From the NCBI RefSeq assembly GCF_003002955.1, contig NZ_PVTJ01000002.1, forward strand, positions 248,001-312,000: a stretch of DNA of 64,000 nt, given 5' to 3'. Source of the stretch: Glycomyces artemisiae (lineage in GTDB: Bacteria; Actinomycetota; Actinomycetes; Mycobacteriales; Micromonosporaceae). Both the position numbers and the translations under genes were made by a program. The notes beneath the pieces were generated by a model that did no database searches, was not told where the DNA came from, and saw only the letters and a program-made list of their open reading frames with translations. Below, one piece after another: positions 44,534 to 52,546 of this stretch (position 1 is its first letter; each line of letters starts with the position of its first letter).

Positions 44534-45892
44534 TCAGCCGAGGACCTTCCCGGGATTGAGGATGCCGAGCGGGTCGAGCGCCGCTTTCAGCCGCCGCTGC
44601 ACCGCCAGGTTCACCGGGTCGACCTCCCGTTCCAGCCACTCGCGCTTGAGCATTCCCACCCCGTGCTCGCCGGTCACGGTGCCGCCCATGGCGAGCGCCA
44701 TCTCCAGGATGTCGTCGAACGCCGCCCGCCCCGCTTCGAGCGACCCCGGCTCCTCGGGGTGGACGATGATGTTCGGGTGCAGGTTCCCGTCGCCCGCATG
44801 GGCGATGACGCCGATGACGACGCCGTGCCGCTCGGCCGCGGCCTGCACGCCGTCGAGGGCGTCGGCGAGCCGCGCCCGCGGGACCGCGACGTCGTCGACC
44901 AGGACCGTGCCCAGCTTCTCCATGGCGTGGTAGGCGCTGCGCCGCGATTCGAGGAGCGCGTCCGCCTCCTCGGCGTCGGTGGCCCGGTACACCTCGGTCG
45001 CCCCGGACTCGGTGCACAGCGCCTCGATCGCGGCGAGCTCCGCGTCGGGGTCGGCGTCGGCGGCGACGAGCAGCAGCGCCGCGGCCTCCGTCGGCAGTCC
45101 CATGGGGCGCAGCGCTTCGAGGGCCCGCAGGTGGACGTTGTCGATGAGCTCCAGGAGGCTCGGCTGCTTCCCGGCGGCCATGATCGCGGTGACCGCGCGG
45201 CCCGCGTCGGCGGTCGTGGCGAACACCGCGGCGAGCGTGAGCCGCTGCGCCGGAACGGGTGCGAGCTTCACCGTCGCCTCGGTGACGATCCCGAGGGTCC
45301 CCTCGGAGCCGCAGAACAGGCGCACCAGGTCGTACCCGGCGACGCCCTTCGCGGTGCGCCGCCCGCACCGCATCACCTCGCCGGAGGCGAGCACGACCTC
45401 CAGGCCCAGCACGTACTCCGGGGTCGTCCCGTACTTGACGCAGCACATGCCGCCCGCGGCTGTCGCGATGTTCCCGCCGATCGTGGAGATCTGCCACGAC
45501 CCCGGGTCGGGGCTGTACCGCAGCCCGAACTCCTTTGCGGCCGTGGAGATCGCCGCGTTGAGGACCCCGGGCTGGACGACCGCGAGGCGGTCCACCGGGT
45601 CGATCTCGATGATCCGGTCCATGCCCGAGACGTCGAGCAGCAGCGCCCCGTCGACCGCCGTCGCCGCGCCCGCGAGCCCGGTCCGGGCCCCTTGCGGCAC
45701 CACGGGAACGGCGAGCTCCGCGCAGACGCGCACCGCCGCGCTCACCTCCTCGGTCGAGCGGGCCCGCACGAGCGCGGCCGCCCGCCCGGCCGGGACGAGC
45801 CCGGCGTGGTCCACCGAGTGGGCGGCCAGCACGTCGGGGTCGGTGACGGGCTCCAGGCCCGCGGCTTCCAGAAGGGGGATCAGATCGCTCAT
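44534..45892 (-). CDS. FAD-binding oxidase/dehydrogenase, GlcD (glycolate/D-lactate) type
   Basis: The 452-residue VAO-family flavoprotein oxidises a 2-hydroxy acid such as glycolate or D-lactate. The FAD domain contains PVVPQGARTGLAGAATA (about 63-79) and STIGGNIATAAGGMCCVKYG (about 137-156), followed by the substrate domain with AHAGDGNLHPNII (about 366-378) and GEHGVGMLKREWL (about 412). No GlcE/GlcF partner is adjacent. ATG 45892 lies 6 nt from GACAAT (45899-45904 on the reverse strand). A perfect 14-bp inverted repeat lies further upstream (45937-45969). Confidence 0.88.
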   Translation of the reverse strand: MSDLIPLLEAAGLEPVTDPDVLAAHSVDHAGLVPAGRAAALVRARSTEEVSAAVRVCAELAVPVVPQGARTGLAGAATAVDGALLLDVSGMDRIIEIDPVDRLAVVQPGVLNAAISTAAKEFGLRYSPDPGSWQISTIGGNIATAAGGMCCVKYGTTPEYVLGLEVVLASGEVMRCGRRTAKGVAGYDLVRLFCGSEGTLGIVTEATVKLAPVPAQRLTLAAVFATTADAGRAVTAIMAAGKQPSLLELIDNVHLRALEALRPMGLPTEAAALLLVAADADPDAELAAIEALCTESGATEVYRATDAEEADALLESRRSAYHAMEKLGTVLVDDVAVPRARLADALDGVQAAAERHGVVIGVIAHAGDGNLHPNIIVHPEEPGSLEAGRAAFDDILEMALAMGGTVTGEHGVGMLKREWLEREVDPVNLAVQRRLKAALDPLGILNPGKVLG

Positions 45893-45936
45893 GCCCCGAT
45901 TGTCGCGCACCGCGCGGTCGCGCCGATCCGCGACGG

Positions 45937-45969
45937 ATCGTAGATCCTATAGGAAATAGGATCTACGAT
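45937..45969. repeat. 14-bp perfect inverted repeat upstream of the GlcD-type gene
   Basis: ATCGTAGATCCTAT (45937-45950) and ATAGGATCTACGAT (45956-45969) flank AGGAA. It sits 6 bp after the stop of the beta-lactamase-like gene and about 33 bp upstream of the -10 of the oxidase gene. It is AT-rich for this genome and has no U-run, so an operator (for example of a GntR-type regulator) fits at least as well as a terminator. Confidence 0.75.
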
Positions 45970-45975
45970 GCCGGG

Positions 45976-46947
45976 CTAGGCGTACGGGTCGGTGTCGACG
46001 ACCGTGCGCACGATCTCGGCGAGCGCCTCGACCCGCTCGATGCCCTCCTCCTGGGAGGACGAGCCGCCGGTGAGGATCGCGATCTCGATGGGGTGCTCGG
46101 TGTCCCCGGCGACGACGCCGATGGAGTTGACGACCCACTCCCCGCCCATGGCGTCGCGGGTGTCCCAGCCGTTCTTCATCCACACGGTCTCGCCGTCCGC
46201 GGCGGCCGCGGAGACGCCCCACTGCTGGAAGTCCGCGAGGTCGCCCATGAGCGAGCGCGCGTACTCGGTCTGCTCGGCGTCGAGGACGCCCGCGTCCTCG
46301 TACAGCGCGATCTCCAGGACCCGCAGCTGGTCGAGCGCGGTCGTCTGGGTCTTCCCCCACTGCTCGGTCTCGTTCGGGTTCGTGTGCTCCAGGCCGAAGT
46401 CGATGTGCGCCTGGGCGATCGCCGCGTGCCCGTCGTCGAACGTCCCGCCGTAGAGGACGTCGTTCGTCGCGTCGTTGTCGGACTCGCGGATCATCAGCTC
46501 CGCGCGGTCCAGCAGCCAGCCCGGGACTTGGTCGAGCGTCCCGTACTCCTTGAGCATCATCGTGAGGATCTCGACCTTCACCACCGACGCCGTGTCGTAC
46601 TGGGTCTCGCCGTCGTAGTCGAGGCGGAACTCGCCGTCGTCCACGGCGACCGCGGCGTAGAAGTTCTCGTCGTCCTCCTCCGCGAGGTACGCGGCGACGG
46701 CGTCGTCGAGCTGCGTCTGGAGCTGCTCCTGCGCGGCCTCGCGCAGCTCCTCGTCCGACGGCTGGAGCGAGGAGCTCGACAGGTCGTCGGCCTGCGAGCC
46801 GGGCAGGCTCTCGTCGGAGGAGCCGCCGGACCCGCCGTCGTCGCGGCCGGATCCGACGATGAACACCACTGCGGCGACGAGCACGGCGAGCCCAGGGACG
46901 GCGAGGTAGGGCCAGAGCCGCCGCGATGAGGCGTGTTTGGAGGTCAC
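45976..46947 (-). CDS. Membrane-anchored beta-lactamase-fold serine hydrolase
   Basis: The 323-residue protein has one N-terminal membrane segment (about 14-33, LAVPGLAVLVAAVVFIVG), an acidic Ser/Glu-rich linker and an exported class-A beta-lactamase-like domain. Motifs are SxxK in DTASVVKVEIL (Ser-Val-Val-Lys, about 122-125), SxN in ESDNDATN (about 155), and a late GGSSSQEEG in place of KTG, so true beta-lactamase activity is uncertain. Similar proteins are common in actinomycetes and may act on cell-wall peptides. GTG 46947 is chosen because the upstream open frame lacks a signal; the AGG at 9 nt is weak. Confidence 0.75.
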   Translation of the reverse strand: MTSKHASSRRLWPYLAVPGLAVLVAAVVFIVGSGRDDGGSGGSSDESLPGSQADDLSSSSLQPSDEELREAAQEQLQTQLDDAVAAYLAEEDDENFYAAVAVDDGEFRLDYDGETQYDTASVVKVEILTMMLKEYGTLDQVPGWLLDRAELMIRESDNDATNDVLYGGTFDDGHAAIAQAHIDFGLEHTNPNETEQWGKTQTTALDQLRVLEIALYEDAGVLDAEQTEYARSLMGDLADFQQWGVSAAAADGETVWMKNGWDTRDAMGGEWVVNSIGVVAGDTEHPIEIAILTGGSSSQEEGIERVEALAEIVRTVVDTDPYA

Positions 46948-47599
46948 AGCTGGGAACCTGACTTCGGAAAGCGGGGGATGCGGACGAATTGCTGCGGCCC
47001 ACGCTAAAGCAGCGACCGACGCGCACACAAGCGGGGCCGATCCCGAGTTCCGTAACGGTTGCGCATCGGTGCGTGCGCCCGGCCGCAGGGGGCCTGACCT
47101 CCGATTGTCTCTCGCCGCACCCGCAACGACCAGCGTCCCTCGTCACTGGGAACGCATCGGCACCAACAGAAACGGACACCGCACGACGAAGCGCCCGCCG
47201 GAAACCGGCGGGCGCTTCGTGCGAGTCTCAGTTGTCCGCGGACCGGCGGGGCCGTGAGGCACTGGTCCGGGCGATCGGTGTGGGACCTGGGGAGGAAATG
47301 ACCATCATCGAGAGCCCGAGCCGCAGTGCCTCACGGAGACTCCACCGTGCCGTGCCCCGGCCGCCCGGAGGGCGGCGCGATCGAAGACGGCGCGCTCTGG
47401 CGGCTCGCCGCCGCGCCCGTCTTCGACAGCTCCGGCCGCCGCGTGCGGCGGGCCGGTTCGGGGCCGGTGAAACACCGGGCCGCCCGCTGCCGCTCGCGGC
47501 GGTTCCGCACCCGGCCCCCGGTCCAAGCCGGAGAGCCGTGCACGGGGCCCGCCGCGGCGGCCGACTGCGGCGCCGGGGCCTTCAACAGGACGGCGGTGC
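46948..47599. other. 652-bp region with a terminator and undecided small ORFs
   Basis: The left part (46948-47185) is the upstream region of the beta-lactamase-like gene, with no clear motif. A strong hairpin lies at 47186-47220. The right part (47300-47600) is GC3-rich and open on both strands: a rightward frame from GTG 47326 to 47667 and a leftward frame 47331-47603 share the same wobble positions. Codon bias therefore cannot tell them apart. Confidence 0.5.
47186..47220. terminator. 16-bp perfect terminator hairpin
   Basis: 47186-47201 and 47205-47220 are exact reverse complements around an AAA loop (CGCCCGCCGG core). No long U-run follows on either strand. It may mark the end of the leftward unit containing the surface-protein gene. 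Confidence 0.75.
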
Positions 47600-47603
47600 T
47601 CAT
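47331..47603 (-). CDS. Hypothetical small protein, possible
   Basis: A 90-residue frame starts with ATG 47603 overlapping the stop of the upstream surface-protein gene by 4 bp, an operon-like ATGA junction. The product is Arg/Ala/Pro/Gly-rich with one clear hydrophobic patch near the start (STAVLLKAPAPQSAAAA) and no recognisable domain. The opposite-strand frame 47326-47667 is equally open, and neither has a good ribosome site. The only positive evidence is the junction. Confidence 0.3.
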   Translation of the reverse strand: MSTAVLLKAPAPQSAAAAGPVHGSPAWTGGRVRNRRERQRAARCFTGPEPARRTRRPELSKTGAAASRQSAPSSIAPPSGRPGHGTVESP

Positions 47604-48508
47604 ACCGCCGCCCGCTGCTTCAGGAGGGTGCGCGCCACCGCGGCGGCCACCCCCACCAGGCAGATGATCGCGACCAGGGCCAGCAGGCCGTTCGCGCCGT
47701 CCGCCACCGCCTTCGGGTCGACCGCGACGACCTCGTCCTCAGCGGCCGGGTCGAACGCCCCGTCGTCGGAACCCGGGTCGCCGAACGCGTTCACCTCGTC
47801 CTCGACGGGGGCCGGCGACTCGTCCTGCGCGGGCGCCTCGTCCTCCGGGCCCTGCTGCGCCGCGGCGTCGTCGCCCGCGGGCGCCTCGCCCCCGGCGTCC
47901 TCCTCGGAGCCGTCCTCGGCGTCGGGGGCCGGGAGGGCGTGCTCGTCGGGCTCCTCCGTCTCGGTGCCCGACTCGTCGTTCTCATCCGACTGGGCTTCGA
48001 CGACATGCACCTGCGCGGAGTCGTACTCGGCGAACAGGCCGTGGCACGAGGGGACCATCGCGACCTCGGCCGACCGGTTCATCTCGAACACCTGCGTCGA
48101 GCCGTTCGCGATGTCGTAGACCTCGTCGCCCACGTACAGCTCGGCGTCGGCGCCCAGCTCGTTCGTGTACCGCACCTGCGAGCCCTGCTCCACCGTCAGT
48201 TCAGACGCGTCGGGGATCGACGACGCCGACAGCAGGCCCAGCGTGCCGCAGTCGCCGCTGAAGACGATCTCGCTGCCCGTGCCCGCCTCCGGCTCCTCGG
48301 CCGTCGCCATGCTCACCCCGGCCGCACCGCCCGCGGCGATCACCGCGGCCGCCGACAGCGCGGCGAGGCGCGAGCGCCGCCGCTGCGAGCGCCGGTCCAT
48401 CGCCGCCTGGACCACCGGGTTGACCCGCCCGTCGTTCACCGGGTACGGCAGCGGAGGACGCGTCTGGGCCCGGGACTGCTGACCGAGCTTCGTCTTGTGT
48501 CTTCCCAT
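47600..48508 (-). CDS. Exported, C-terminally anchored surface protein, unknown function
   Basis: The 302-residue protein begins with a basic head, then a signal or anchor segment (about 46-68, LAALSAAAVIAAGGAAGVS). A beta-rich domain follows (about 78-175) with two cysteines (SGDCGTLGLL, VPSCHGLFAEY) and TNELGADAELYVGDEVYDI, reminiscent of small cupredoxin-like folds but without a copper-ligand set I can recognise. An acidic Pro/Glu/Asp stalk covers about 175-270. It ends in a membrane helix and short basic tail (about 275-302, LLALVAIICLVGVAAAVARTL). There is no LPxTG motif. It is divergent from the GT-C-like gene. Confidence 0.75.
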   Translation of the reverse strand: MGRHKTKLGQQSRAQTRPPLPYPVNDGRVNPVVQAAMDRRSQRRRSRLAALSAAAVIAAGGAAGVSMATAEEPEAGTGSEIVFSGDCGTLGLLSASSIPDASELTVEQGSQVRYTNELGADAELYVGDEVYDIANGSTQVFEMNRSAEVAMVPSCHGLFAEYDSAQVHVVEAQSDENDESGTETEEPDEHALPAPDAEDGSEEDAGGEAPAGDDAAAQQGPEDEAPAQDESPAPVEDEVNAFGDPGSDDGAFDPAAEDEVVAVDPKAVADGANGLLALVAIICLVGVAAAVARTLLKQRAAV

Positions 48509-48720
48509 GCCTGCGTCTCTCCAACCGCGATTCCGTCTGGGTGTGCGGACCCGGATCCACCGCGGGAATCAGGTCTCAACCCCGTTCAACGACCGGGCGG
48601 CGGAAAGGTGACGGCCCCGGCCGCACCCGATTCGCGGACGGTCCTCATGCGCCCGATTACTGCGCCGCGACCGTCCGTAGGATGTGCCGAGACAGCACCG
48701 AGCGAGACCGCGGGAACCCC

Positions 48721-50604
48721 ATGGTGATCACCGAGCCCGACTCCACCGATTCGGACCCCGGGCGCGAGCCCGACGACGGCGCAGCAGCCGTGGCCGCGGC
48801 CGAGCCGAAGGCCGAGGACGCGAACACCGGCGAGCACGAGCGCTGGCAGCGCTTCGCCTCCGGCGAGACCCCCGCCGCCGCGCCCGGCCCGCCCCCCGGG
48901 CGCCTGCGCGCCGCCGGGCGCCTCGCCGCGCGCGCCGCCCGCAGCGAATGGACCCTCGCCGCGCTGTGCAGCGCCCTCCTCGCCGTCGCCATGACCTGGC
49001 CGCTCGCCAAGGACCTCGACGACGTCGTCCCCCACGACACCGGGGACCCGCTGCTCCTCACCTACATCCTCGGCTGGGTCGGCCACGCCCTGCGCGACAA
49101 CCCCGCCGGGATCTGGGACACCAACAGCTTCTGGCCGCTCCACGACGCGTACCTGTTCACCGACACGCTCATGGGCTACGCGCCGTTCGCGCTGTTCATC
49201 ACCGGGCCGACGAGCGCGCTCGTGGTGTACAACGTCCTCTACATCGCGTCGTTCGCGCTCGCGTTCCTCGGCGCGTACGCGCTCCTGCGCCAGCTCGGCG
49301 CCCGCGTCGCCGGGTCGGCCGTCGCCGCGGCCGCATTCGCCTACGCGCCGTGGAAGCTCGGCCAGGCCGGGCACCTCCAGGTCCTGTCGTGCGGCGGGAT
49401 CGCGCTCGCCCTCGCGATGCTCGCGCGCGGGCACGGCTGGTCGCTGCGGCACGGCTTCAAAGCGGAGAAGCAGCGGCCCGGGTGGATCGTCGCCGGGTGG
49501 CTGACGGCCCTGTGGCAGTTCTCGATCGGCGCCGGGCTCGGCATCCCGTTCGTGTACCTGCTGCTCGGCATCGGCGTGGTCGTGGGCCTGAACTGGCTCA
49601 TCATGCGCCCGCGCCTGAAGTGGCAGACGCTCGCCGCGGACGGCGCCGGCGGCGTCGTGTTCAGCCTCGGGGTGCTGTGGATCGCCGACAAGCACGCGGT
49701 GGTCGCCCGCGCCTACCCCGAGTCGATCCGCGACGTCGACTACATCTCGTGGTTCAGCCCGACCTGGCAGTCGTTCATCATCTCCCCGGAGGAGTCGCGC
49801 CTGTGGGGCGCGGCGCACGAGGCGGCGCGCGCGGACCTGACGTGGGCGCCCGAGCAGGCGCTCCTCGTCGGCTTCACGTTGGCGGCCTTGGCGATCGCGG
49901 GCCTGATCTGGTCGTGCTGGACGGGCTGGCAGCGGTTCTGGCTGGCCCTCGGCGGCTTCGCGGTCTTTGCGTTCGCCATGGGCCCCAACTTCCTCGACCA
50001 CGGCTCGTGGGCGTGGGCGCTGCTGTACGAGTACGCGCCGGGCTGGGAGGCGATCCGCACGCCGGGGCGCCTGGTCATCTACCTGACGCTGATCCTCGCG
50101 GTCCTCGCCGCGGGCACGATCACCCGGATCGCCGACGAGGCCGACGACGTGGCGCACCGCGCCCGGGTCGACAAGCGCCTGAAGGTCAAGGCCCCCAGGC
50201 GGGTTCACGCGCTGCTGTTCGCACCCGTCGCGCTGGTCCTGTGGGAGGGCCTCACGGCCGCGCCCTATGTGGAGGTTCCCGACGCGCCCGTCGACATGTC
50301 CTCGCTGGAGGGCCCGGTGCTGTTCCTGCCCGCGGGCGGCGGCGACACGAAGGTCCAGTACTGGACCCTCGACGGGTTCGTGGAGACCGCCAACGGCGTC
50401 GCCGCGTTCACCCCCGACGAGCAGGCCGGGATCAAGTCGATGGCCGAGGCCTTCCCCAGCGACGACTCGATTGCGGCCCTGCGGGACGCGGGGATCGAGA
50501 CCGTCGTGGTCCTCCCCGGCTCGGGCTTGGACACCGAGGCCGAGCCGTTCGGCGTCGACGTCGAGCGCACCGGCACCGCGGTGGTCTACGACCTCAACCC
50601 GTAA
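48721..50604 (+). CDS. Multi-pass membrane protein, GT-C glycosyltransferase-like
   Basis: The 627-residue protein has a disordered acidic head (about 1-75), about 11 membrane segments between residues 80 and 520, and a soluble C-terminal domain (about 525-627). The first long loop carries HDTGDPLLLTYILGW (about 101-115) and WDTNSFWPLHDAYLFTDT, with acidic residues placed as in GT-C enzymes that use polyprenyl-phosphate sugars. No exact family can be named. TAGGAT (48678-48683) could be the -10, giving a leader of about 30 nt. GGGAA lies 4 nt before ATG 48721. Confidence 0.75.
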   Translation: MVITEPDSTDSDPGREPDDGAAAVAAAEPKAEDANTGEHERWQRFASGETPAAAPGPPPGRLRAAGRLAARAARSEWTLAALCSALLAVAMTWPLAKDLDDVVPHDTGDPLLLTYILGWVGHALRDNPAGIWDTNSFWPLHDAYLFTDTLMGYAPFALFITGPTSALVVYNVLYIASFALAFLGAYALLRQLGARVAGSAVAAAAFAYAPWKLGQAGHLQVLSCGGIALALAMLARGHGWSLRHGFKAEKQRPGWIVAGWLTALWQFSIGAGLGIPFVYLLLGIGVVVGLNWLIMRPRLKWQTLAADGAGGVVFSLGVLWIADKHAVVARAYPESIRDVDYISWFSPTWQSFIISPEESRLWGAAHEAARADLTWAPEQALLVGFTLAALAIAGLIWSCWTGWQRFWLALGGFAVFAFAMGPNFLDHGSWAWALLYEYAPGWEAIRTPGRLVIYLTLILAVLAAGTITRIADEADDVAHRARVDKRLKVKAPRRVHALLFAPVALVLWEGLTAAPYVEVPDAPVDMSSLEGPVLFLPAGGGDTKVQYWTLDGFVETANGVAAFTPDEQAGIKSMAEAFPSDDSIAALRDAGIETVVVLPGSGLDTEAEPFGVDVERTGTAVVYDLNP

Positions 50605-50627
50605 GGGCCGCTTCAGGCTCTGCTACT

Positions 50628-51089
50628 TCAGGACGGGCCGATCGGGGTGAGGAACGCGAGCGCCCCGATCGCGTCGAGCCGCGGCGGGGAGTGCAGGGGC
50701 GAGGCGGTCACGTCGAACGTGCGGTGGACGCCGCGGCGCTCGATGCGCATGAGGCTGCGTTCGAGGGCGTCGGTCTGGAGCGCCTGCACGGGCGCGAGCC
50801 GGGCGAGTTCGGCGTCCACGAGCGGGTGCGCCCCGGCCGTGAAGTCCAGGAACCGCAGGCCCGCATCGAGGAAGCGCGGCATGACGATGTCGATGTCGGG
50901 GCCGAGCCCGAGGATCTGCCTGGCGGGGCGCGAGGTCGCGACGACGCGCGTGTCGGCGGCGAGCAGCAGGCACGCGTCGGCGCTCGCCGCGACCGCGGTG
51001 CGCCACGTGGACAGCGCCGCGTCGAGTCTCCTGCCATCGCGTCCGGGCGCGGAGCCGCGGAGCGGGATGACCAGTTCGAGTTGCGTCAA
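50628..51089 (-). CDS. PAS-like small protein
   Basis: The 153-residue soluble protein has a pattern typical of a PAS sensor fold: WRTAVAASADACLLLAADTRVVATSRPARQILGL (about 29-62), a short helix region, and a C-terminal beta part ending GALAFLTPIGPS. There is no attached output domain. TTG 51089 is the only reasonable start seen before the conserved part, with GGGACG upstream; the true start is uncertain. It is convergent with the GT-C-like gene (24 bp apart) and divergent from arginine deiminase. A signalling role is inference. Confidence 0.65.
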   Translation of the reverse strand: MTQLELVIPLRGSAPGRDGRRLDAALSTWRTAVAASADACLLLAADTRVVATSRPARQILGLGPDIDIVMPRFLDAGLRFLDFTAGAHPLVDAELARLAPVQALQTDALERSLMRIERRGVHRTFDVTASPLHSPPRLDAIGALAFLTPIGPS

Positions 51090-51145
51090 TTGGGCGTCCC
51101 GGGGGTAGTGGTTACGCTCAGTCTGTCCATGTTAACTGAGAAAAG

Positions 51146-51180
51146 TTGATCTTCGTCCCCGGCGCGTCTACCCTCGGGTC
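51146..51180 (+). promoter_or_regulatory. Leaderless promoter of arginine deiminase
   Basis: TTGATC (51146-51151), a 17-bp spacer and TACCCT (51169-51174) end 6 nt before the ATG at 51181, so transcription should begin at or next to the start codon. Confidence 0.75.
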
Positions 51181-52395
51181 ATGAGTGCAGATGCCGCGCC
51201 CGCGTACGGAGTCGACTCGGAAGTGGGGCGCCTGCGCAGCGTCGTGCTCCACCGGCCCGGGGGAGAGCTGCGGCGCCTGACGCCGCGCAACAACGGCGCG
51301 CTCCTATTCGACGGGGTCCCGTGGGTCGAGCGCGCCCAGGAGGAGCACGACCGGTTCGCCGGGGTCCTCACCGAGCACGGCGTCGAGGTCCTGTACCTGG
51401 CCGACCTGCTGCGCGAGTGCCTCGCGCTCGACGAGGCCCGCGAGGCCGTCACCGTCGGCGTCGCCGCCGACCCGCGCCTGGGGCAGACCCTCGGCCGCGA
51501 GCTCGCCGCGTTCCTGTCGGGCCTCGACCCCGAGCGCCTCGCCGCGGTCCTCGTGGAGGGCTTGACGAAAGAGGAGTTCGGGCCCTCAAGCAGCCTGCGG
51601 CACCGGATGATGCGCGCCGTCGAGTTCGTCGTCGACCCGCTCCCGAACACGATGTTCACCCGCGACTCGGCGGTATGGATCGGCGACGCCGTCGCCGTCA
51701 CCAGCCTCGCGATGCCCGCGCGCCGCCGCGAGACCACGCTGACCGGGATCGTCTACCACCACCACCCGCGCTTCGCCGACGTGCCGAAGCTCTACGACCC
51801 GTCCCTGGAGCACCTCGAAGGCGGCGACGTCCTCGCCCTCGCCCCCGGCGTCCTCGCCGTCGGCGTCGGCGAGCGCACCACCCCCGCGGGCGTGGAGCGC
51901 CTGGCGCGCAAGGTCTTCGAACGCGGCACCATCGGCACGGTCCTGGCCGTCCCGATCGCCCAGCGCCGCGCCACCATGCACCTCGACACCGTGTGCACCA
52001 TGGTCGACCGCGACCGCATGGTCATCTACGCGCCCGCCGCGCAGCGCCTGGAGTCGTACACGATCACCCCCGACGGCGACCGCATCGCCATCCAGGGCCC
52101 CCGCCGCTTCCTCGACGCCGCCGCCGAGGCCATCGGCGTCGACGCCATCGAGACCATCCACACCGGCGAGCGCGACGTCGTCACCGCCGAGCGCGAGCAG
52201 TGGGACGACGGCAACAACACCCTCGCCCTCGCCCCCGGCGTCGCGGTCGCCTACGAGCGCAACACCGTCACCAACGCCCGCCTCGAACGCGCCGGCGTCA
52301 AGGTCCTCACCATCCCCGGCTCCGAACTCGGCTCCGGCCGAGGAGGCCCCCGCTGCATGTCCTGCCCCACGACCCGAGCCCCGCTCGCAGCCTGA
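51181..52395 (+). CDS. arcA: Arginine deiminase
   Basis: The enzyme hydrolyses arginine to citrulline and ammonia. The 404-residue protein has the family motifs [11 protein letters not shown] (about 160), [10 protein letters not shown] (about 215-224; Glu/Asp), [11 protein letters not shown] (about 265; His) and the nucleophile in GGPRCMSCP (Cys392). There is no arcB, arcC or arcD beside it, so the energy-yielding ADI pathway is not encoded as a unit here; an arginine-catabolic or acid-tolerance role is possible. There is no Shine-Dalgarno; see the leaderless promoter. Confidence 0.93.
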   Translation: MSADAAPAYGVDSEVGRLRSVVLHRPGGELRRLTPRNNGALLFDGVPWVERAQEEHDRFAGVLTEHGVEVLYLADLLRECLALDEAREAVTVGVAADPRLGQTLGRELAAFLSGLDPERLAAVLVEGLTKEEFGPSSSLRHRMMRAVEFVVDPLPNTMFTRDSAVWIGDAVAVTSLAMPARRRETTLTGIVYHHHPRFADVPKLYDPSLEHLEGGDVLALAPGVLAVGVGERTTPAGVERLARKVFERGTIGTVLAVPIAQRRATMHLDTVCTMVDRDRMVIYAPAAQRLESYTITPDGDRIAIQGPRRFLDAAAEAIGVDAIETIHTGERDVVTAEREQWDDGNNTLALAPGVAVAYERNTVTNARLERAGVKVLTIPGSELGSGRGGPRCMSCPTTRAPLAA

Positions 52396-52427
52396 CGCTG
52401 TCGGAGGCCCGGGATACGTTGGCTCGA

Positions 52428-52489
52428 AAGGGGGCCTCGATCAGGGACATTTCCGAAATAACGGATTTGTCCCTGACCGAGGCCCCCTT
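52428..52489. terminator. Strong bidirectional terminator (arcA / purD)
   Basis: A 22-bp stem with one mismatch (52428-52449 against 52468-52489; core AAGGGGGCCTCG and TCAGGGACA) encloses a loop with a smaller TCCG/CGGA pairing. It lies between convergent genes. Confidence 0.85.
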
Positions 52490-52546
52490 CTCAAGAACCT
52501 GTATCACCCGTCTCCGACACGGAGGCGCAGGTGAGGGAAGTACGCG

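Noticed and set aside
46948..47185. Possible c-di-AMP (ydaO-type) riboswitch before the beta-lactamase-like gene
   Set aside because: None of the conserved ydaO core stretches could be found.
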